A stretch of DNA of 64,000 nt from Halegenticoccus soli (GTDB lineage Archaea > Halobacteriota > Halobacteria > Halobacteriales > Haloferacaceae), in the NCBI RefSeq assembly GCF_002844195.1, contig NZ_PEND01000011.1:31634-95633 (forward strand). Direction: 5' to 3'. The notes under the pieces were generated by a model, which was not told the DNA's origin, ran no database searches, and was given only the letters and a program-made list of their open reading frames with translations. The stretch's first letter is position 1. The number at the start of each line of letters is the position of its first letter. Shown one piece after another: positions 60,076 through 64,000 of the stretch. Made by a program: the position numbers and the translations under genes.

Positions 60076-62967
60076 TCAACGCTCCGAGACCGGCTCTCCG
60101 TCGAAGAGGAGGGAGAACAGCTTCCGCTCTCCGGCGCGGATGTGGCGGTGGACGGTGGGTTGCGAAACGTCGAGCATCGCGGCGACGTCCTGCCCCGTGC
60201 TCTCCCGCGGCCACTCGAAGAAGCCGGCGAAGTACGCGGTTCGGAGCACCTCTTCCTGCCGCTCGGTGAGGCGCGCGTCGAACTCGGTCGCGAACTCCTG
60301 GGCGGTTCGAACCGGATCGTCGCGCTCGCGTCGAGCGACGAGTTCGGCGGTCCCGAAGTGCTGTCGGAACACGTCGACGAACGATCGGACCTCGGCTCGC
60401 TGCGGCACTCGGACGACGGCGCGTCCCTCGTTCTCGTCGAGGTCCACCCGCCGGGGAACCGCCCCCCGGTCGAGCAGCGACGCGAACACCGTCGGTTCCG
60501 AGAGCGTACACTCGAACAGGCTCTCGCCGTCGCGCTCGGCGACCTTCGTGAGCCGGTCGACGCCGACTGCGCGAGCCGCCCGGTCGGAAAGCGCCTCCGT
60601 CGCGCCGCCCCTGACGACGAAAAACAGGTGCAGGCGGTCGTCCGAGCGCTGGAGCAGGTGCTCGAACGCGAACTCCCCGCCGAGTTCGTCGACGAGCGCG
60701 AGCGGCTGGTCGATCGGATCTGCCACCCGGAATTCGAGCTCGACCGATCGGTTGCTCACGAGCGCCCGCTTCCGCTCGAGGGCGTTGAGCGCGTGTCCGA
60801 TCGTCTCGCCGAGCTCCGCGAGCACCGTCTCCTCCATCGGGTTGAAGGCGTTCGGACGCCCGGCGTAGAGGTTCAACACGCCGTAGCGGGTTTCGCCGTA
60901 GACGAGCGGGACGGCGATGCTCGACCGGTACCCCCGCTTGAGCGCCTCCTCCCGCCACGGCTCGAACGGCGGGTCGCTGTGGATGTTGTTCTGGACCTGC
61001 GGGTCGTGCGTCCGGATCGCTCGGCCCGACGGCCCGCCGCCGGCCAGCCGCTCGTCCGCCGTCATGGTGATCGCCTTCAGGTACCCGCGCTCGACGCCCC
61101 CGAACGCGCGCGGGACGATCTCGTCCGTGACCGTGTCGTGGACGCCGATCCACGCGAACCGGTAGGGCTCGACGCTCGCGAGCCGGTCGCAGACGGCCTG
61201 TTCGATCTCCTCGCGGGTCGACGCCTGCGTCAACACCTGCGCGATCTCCCGTATCACGCCGTTCACCCGCTGGAGCCGTTCCAGCGCCTCGTTCTTCTCT
61301 TCGAGCGCGGCGGTTCGTTCGCGGAGCGTGTCCTCGCGGTCGGCCTGATCCAGCGCGGCGCGGACGCCCGCTGCCAGGATCTCGGCCAGCGACGCGTCCG
61401 TCTCGGAGTACGTGCCGGTCCCCTTCGCGGTCGTGACGAACACGCCGTGTCTCCCGAGCGGGACGAGCGCGGCGCCCGACGGTCGGTCCTCGTTTCCTCC
61501 GCCCGTTTCCCCGTTCCCGTCGCCCTCGCCCGCCTCGTGGACTCGCTCCGCCCTGTACACCGCGCGCTTGTCGCCGCTGCGGTCCCCTCCCTCGGGCACG
61601 CGGAGGTCGGTGTACACCCTCGGTTCGCCCTCCACGAACACCTGCCACGCGACGTCGTCGCCGCGCTCGTCGCGCAACGCCGCGCGCCGCCGCCCGTCGT
61701 CGGTGACGGGCCGCAGCAGCCCCGTTTCCTCGTCGTACAGTTCGACGCGGCTGTTCGGCAGGTCGAGTTTCTCCCGGGCCGCCTCTGCGGCGACTTCGCA
61801 CACCTCGCCGCGCGTCTGCGCGTCCAACAGCGCGCGCATCGTGTCCGTGAGCGCCGCCAGTTTCTCCTCGCGGTGTTTCCGGGCGGTAACGTCCCTGAAG
61901 TACACCGAGAGCCCCGTCTCGGAGGGGTACGCGTGCACCCGGAACCAGGCGTCGAGCGGGGGGTAGTACTCCTCGAACGCGACCGCCTCCTGCGTCTCCA
62001 TGGCCCGCTCGTACTCCCGCTGAAACGCGGTCCCGACCGCCTCCGGGTACATGTCCCAGACGAGGTTGCCGAGGAGTTCGGCCTCGGTGCCGTCGATGAG
62101 CTCCTCGGCCCGTTCGTTCACGTACGTGAACCGCCACTCGGCGTCCAGCGCGAAGAACGCGTCAGTGACCCGTTCGAGCACGCCGTCGAGTTCGCTCCGC
62201 AGGCGCTCGCGCTCGCTGACGTCGCGCACGACGCCGGTGACGTAGCGCCGTCCCTCGTGTGCGAACTCGCTGAACGAGACGCTGAGCGGCACCTCGGTGC
62301 CGTCCTTCCGGACGCCGGTCACCGCTACGTTCTCCCAGTTCAGTCGCCGCTCGCCCGAAGACAGGTAGCGTCGAAACGCGGCGTCGTGGCGGGATCGAGA
62401 CACCGCCGGTATCAGCGCCGTCAGCGGCCGGCCGACGAGCTCTTCGGGACCGTACCCGAGTGTCTCCTCGAGGGCCGCGTTCGCGTACCTGATCGTTCCG
62501 CTCTCGTCGACGGTGACGATCGCGTCCGACATCGTCTCCGTCAGCGCCCGCAGGTACCCGTCGCTCGGCTCGGCGTTCCGCCCGCGGGCCCTCTCGACGG
62601 ACGCTCGTATCTGCCCCGCCAACGCGTGCGCCCGCTCGGTCTCCGCGCGCTGAACGTACCCGTCCGCGCCGGCGTCGTAGATCTCCCGGGCGGGTGCGTC
62701 CGCCCCCCGCTCCGCGACCGCGATCAGCGGCACGTCGTCGCCGCCCTCGCGGACGGCCGCGAACAGCCGGGGGGCTGTCTCGTCCGGGAGTTCCGTCGCG
62801 CCCACGACGCAGTCGACGGGTTCCCGGCTGAGCAGCGCGCGCGCGGACGCTCCGTCGGAGCGGCGCGTGACCGAGAGCTCCGGGTACTCCTCGTCGAACA
62901 CGGCCTTCGTCCGGGCGAAGTGATCGTCGTTCGGTGTGACGTACAGCAGGCGGACCGGGTCAGCCAT
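60076..62967 (-). CDS. 963-residue PAS/GAF/bat-HTH sensor-regulator
   Basis: Domain order: a receiver-like domain without clear phospho-Asp (1-115, RLLYVTPNDDHFARTKAVFD), PAS (about 140-260, DAIVTVDESGTIRYANAALE), PAS (about 265-375, DAFFALDAEWRFTYVNERAE), GAF (about 380-560), a coiled linker, a second GAF (about 595-740, YGVLNLYAGRPNAFNPMEE), the bat-associated domain and a C-terminal HTH_10 (LTERQEEVLRTAYFAGFFEW, DVAAMLDVSQPTVHRHIRAG). It is a one-component regulator of the bacterioopsin-activator family, likely sensing redox state, light or small molecules. TTAAATA at 62992-62998 lies 28 bases before the start, so it is leaderless. Confidence 0.9.
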   Translation of the reverse strand: MADPVRLLYVTPNDDHFARTKAVFDEEYPELSVTRRSDGASARALLSREPVDCVVGATELPDETAPRLFAAVREGGDDVPLIAVAERGADAPAREIYDAGADGYVQRAETERAHALAGQIRASVERARGRNAEPSDGYLRALTETMSDAIVTVDESGTIRYANAALEETLGYGPEELVGRPLTALIPAVSRSRHDAAFRRYLSSGERRLNWENVAVTGVRKDGTEVPLSVSFSEFAHEGRRYVTGVVRDVSERERLRSELDGVLERVTDAFFALDAEWRFTYVNERAEELIDGTEAELLGNLVWDMYPEAVGTAFQREYERAMETQEAVAFEEYYPPLDAWFRVHAYPSETGLSVYFRDVTARKHREEKLAALTDTMRALLDAQTRGEVCEVAAEAAREKLDLPNSRVELYDEETGLLRPVTDDGRRRAALRDERGDDVAWQVFVEGEPRVYTDLRVPEGGDRSGDKRAVYRAERVHEAGEGDGNGETGGGNEDRPSGAALVPLGRHGVFVTTAKGTGTYSETDASLAEILAAGVRAALDQADREDTLRERTAALEEKNEALERLQRVNGVIREIAQVLTQASTREEIEQAVCDRLASVEPYRFAWIGVHDTVTDEIVPRAFGGVERGYLKAITMTADERLAGGGPSGRAIRTHDPQVQNNIHSDPPFEPWREEALKRGYRSSIAVPLVYGETRYGVLNLYAGRPNAFNPMEETVLAELGETIGHALNALERKRALVSNRSVELEFRVADPIDQPLALVDELGGEFAFEHLLQRSDDRLHLFFVVRGGATEALSDRAARAVGVDRLTKVAERDGESLFECTLSEPTVFASLLDRGAVPRRVDLDENEGRAVVRVPQRAEVRSFVDVFRQHFGTAELVARRERDDPVRTAQEFATEFDARLTERQEEVLRTAYFAGFFEWPRESTGQDVAAMLDVSQPTVHRHIRAGERKLFSLLFDGEPVSER

Positions 62968-63639
62968 CCGTCCATCGAATCGGCCCGCCCGTATTTAACG
63001 AGTCCGTCGGGCCGGCGGGGCGTCAGCGATGACGCCCCACGGTCGGCCTCGAAAGCCGCCGAAACTGGCCGACGACGGCTTCGTCGCCTACGATCGAGAC
63101 CACAACGTCGTTTCGCCGAGCGCGCGTCTCCCCGCGGTCGAACCTCATCCCGCGCGGTCGACCTCCGTCTCCTCGCGGCCGTCTCCCGTCCGTCCGGATC
63201 CGAGCGGGTCCCGCACAGACGCTCGCTCGGAAGTCCGGCGGCTGTCGCCGACGCCTCGGGGACCGCGAAAAGTGTCCAAGATCTGAATATAATCGCACCA
63301 ACTGCTCCGCTGGGCTGATCGACGCGAGTCGGCGGATCGACGGATGATCCGATAGTCGCCGTTTCAGCCCTCGAAATCGCGGTTCTCCGTCCGCTCACGC
63401 GAAAATTTCTCATCGTATCTTCTTAGGTTAAGTACTGAGAAGACTAGACTTACTCCCCCGTCCGCTTCCCCCGCTAGAGACGGAATGACGATGCTAACTT
63501 CAATTAATCTACGAAATACAATGACGGAAAGACTCTCTGGTTCTAATGAAATTCGATCCGGCCAACGGATCGGATTCCATCGGCTGTAGAGACCTTCCAA
63601 CGATTGCGGACGACTGAACGCGGAACGCGAACACACCCA
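62968..63639. other. divergent intergenic region
   Basis: No gene is supported. AT-rich sequence from about 63410 to 63520 (TTAATCTACG near 63502) may hold the promoter of the Tat protein gene at 63640. Confidence 0.4.
62992..62998 (-). promoter_or_regulatory. TATA element of the sensor-regulator gene
   Basis: TTAAATA on the minus strand, centred 28 bases before ATG 62967; leaderless. Confidence 0.6.
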
Positions 63640-64000
63640 ATGACGAAAGACACGAACGAAGCGGGAGAGAGTACGGGACCGGGGGCGACCTGGTCGCGGC
63701 GCAGTTTCCTTCAAACGACCGGAGCGGGATCGCTCGCGCTCGGAAGCGGCGTGACCCGGGCGGCGGACGGGAGAGCCGACCTGGGCGCGGCGGCGAACGG
63801 AGACGTGCAGGACACGGCCATCCAGATCGGTCCGAAGCTGAATCTCGGCGGTCGGCTTATCGTCGGGAAGGGGCTCGCCTACGAGACGATCGAGGCCGCC
63901 TGGAACGACGCGCAGGACGGCGACAAGGTCTACGTCCACTCGTCGTACGACGCCCAGGAGGCGGGCGAGCAGTTCCCGATCGTCCTCGACAACCGGGTCA
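63640..64000 (+). CDS. Tat-exported protein, start of a beta-helix-type enzyme (C-terminus off window)
   Basis: The first 120 residues. A twin-Arg signal (SRRSFLQTTGAGSLALGSG) ends near ARA. After it, LAYETIEAAWNDAQDGDKVY fits the opening turn of right-handed parallel beta-helix proteins such as pectate lyase-like enzymes. The rest lies outside the window, so the function is only a guess: a secreted polysaccharide-binding or -cleaving protein. Confidence 0.55.
   Translation, partial: MTKDTNEAGESTGPGATWSRRSFLQTTGAGSLALGSGVTRAADGRADLGAAANGDVQDTAIQIGPKLNLGGRLIVGKGLAYETIEAAWNDAQDGDKVYVHSSYDAQEAGEQFPIVLDNRV

Noticed and set aside
60142..63318. A 1058-codon plus-strand open frame
   Set aside because: It runs antisense to the PAS/GAF regulator, is Arg/Val/Leu-rich without domains, and has no promoter or ribosome-binding sequence.

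Overview
The window is haloarchaeal. Evidence: acidic proteins, twin-arginine (Tat) signals on most exported proteins, leaderless or TATA-type promoters, a two-domain TatC, bat-type HTH regulators, Orc1/Cdc6 initiators and haloarchaea-specific small families. GC is high in the core blocks and visibly lower at about 23-45 kb and 53-59 kb. The genus cannot be fixed from the window; a Halorubrum-like member of Haloferacales is a guess.

Layout. (1) 1-7.5 kb: a formate dehydrogenase operon (catalytic subunit, four-cluster ferredoxin subunit, small membrane protein, cytochrome b), divergent from an HdrA/MvhD-like iron-sulfur hub, with a perfect 17-bp palindrome in between. (2) 7.5-28 kb: small conserved proteins, then a cell-surface sugar block. 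It holds glmS, glmU-like and glmM, a near-complete route to UDP-GlcNAc, together with an asparagine-synthase-like protein, a CapA-like protein, a flippase and two Tat lipoproteins of the polysaccharide deacetylase type. Two closely related DUF7344-type regulators lie around it. IS debris and palindrome-bounded IS200/IS605-derived elements are scattered here. (3) 28-45 kb: a plasmid-like segment with two intact orc1/cdc6 genes, each beside its own family of origin-recognition-box-like repeats, at least two broken orc1 remnants, a duplicated and reciprocally decayed hypothetical-gene/orc1 module, a ParA gene with a coupled partner between TGTACA-type repeats, a thermonuclease lipoprotein gene broken by one stop codon, and a beheaded, frameshifted vapC. 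(4) 44.8-52.7 kb: core respiratory genes (coxB, a coxA-coxC fusion, a small subunit IV-like gene, accessory membrane proteins) and a double-length TatC. (5) 53-59 kb: two toxin-antitoxin-like pairs, a TRIC-type channel, a LysE exporter and a DDE transposase gene with one in-frame TGA. (6) 59.7-64 kb: a zinc-binding small protein, a 963-residue PAS/GAF/bat-HTH sensor-regulator and the start of a Tat-exported protein.

How it fits together: formate oxidation outside the membrane feeds quinones, and a terminal oxidase in the same window could receive the electrons. TatC would export FdhA and the many Tat lipoproteins. The sugar block supplies and modifies amino-sugar surface polymers. The two origins plus the par locus look like the maintenance region of an integrated plasmid or of a secondary replicon. 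No tRNA, rRNA or CRISPR array was seen.
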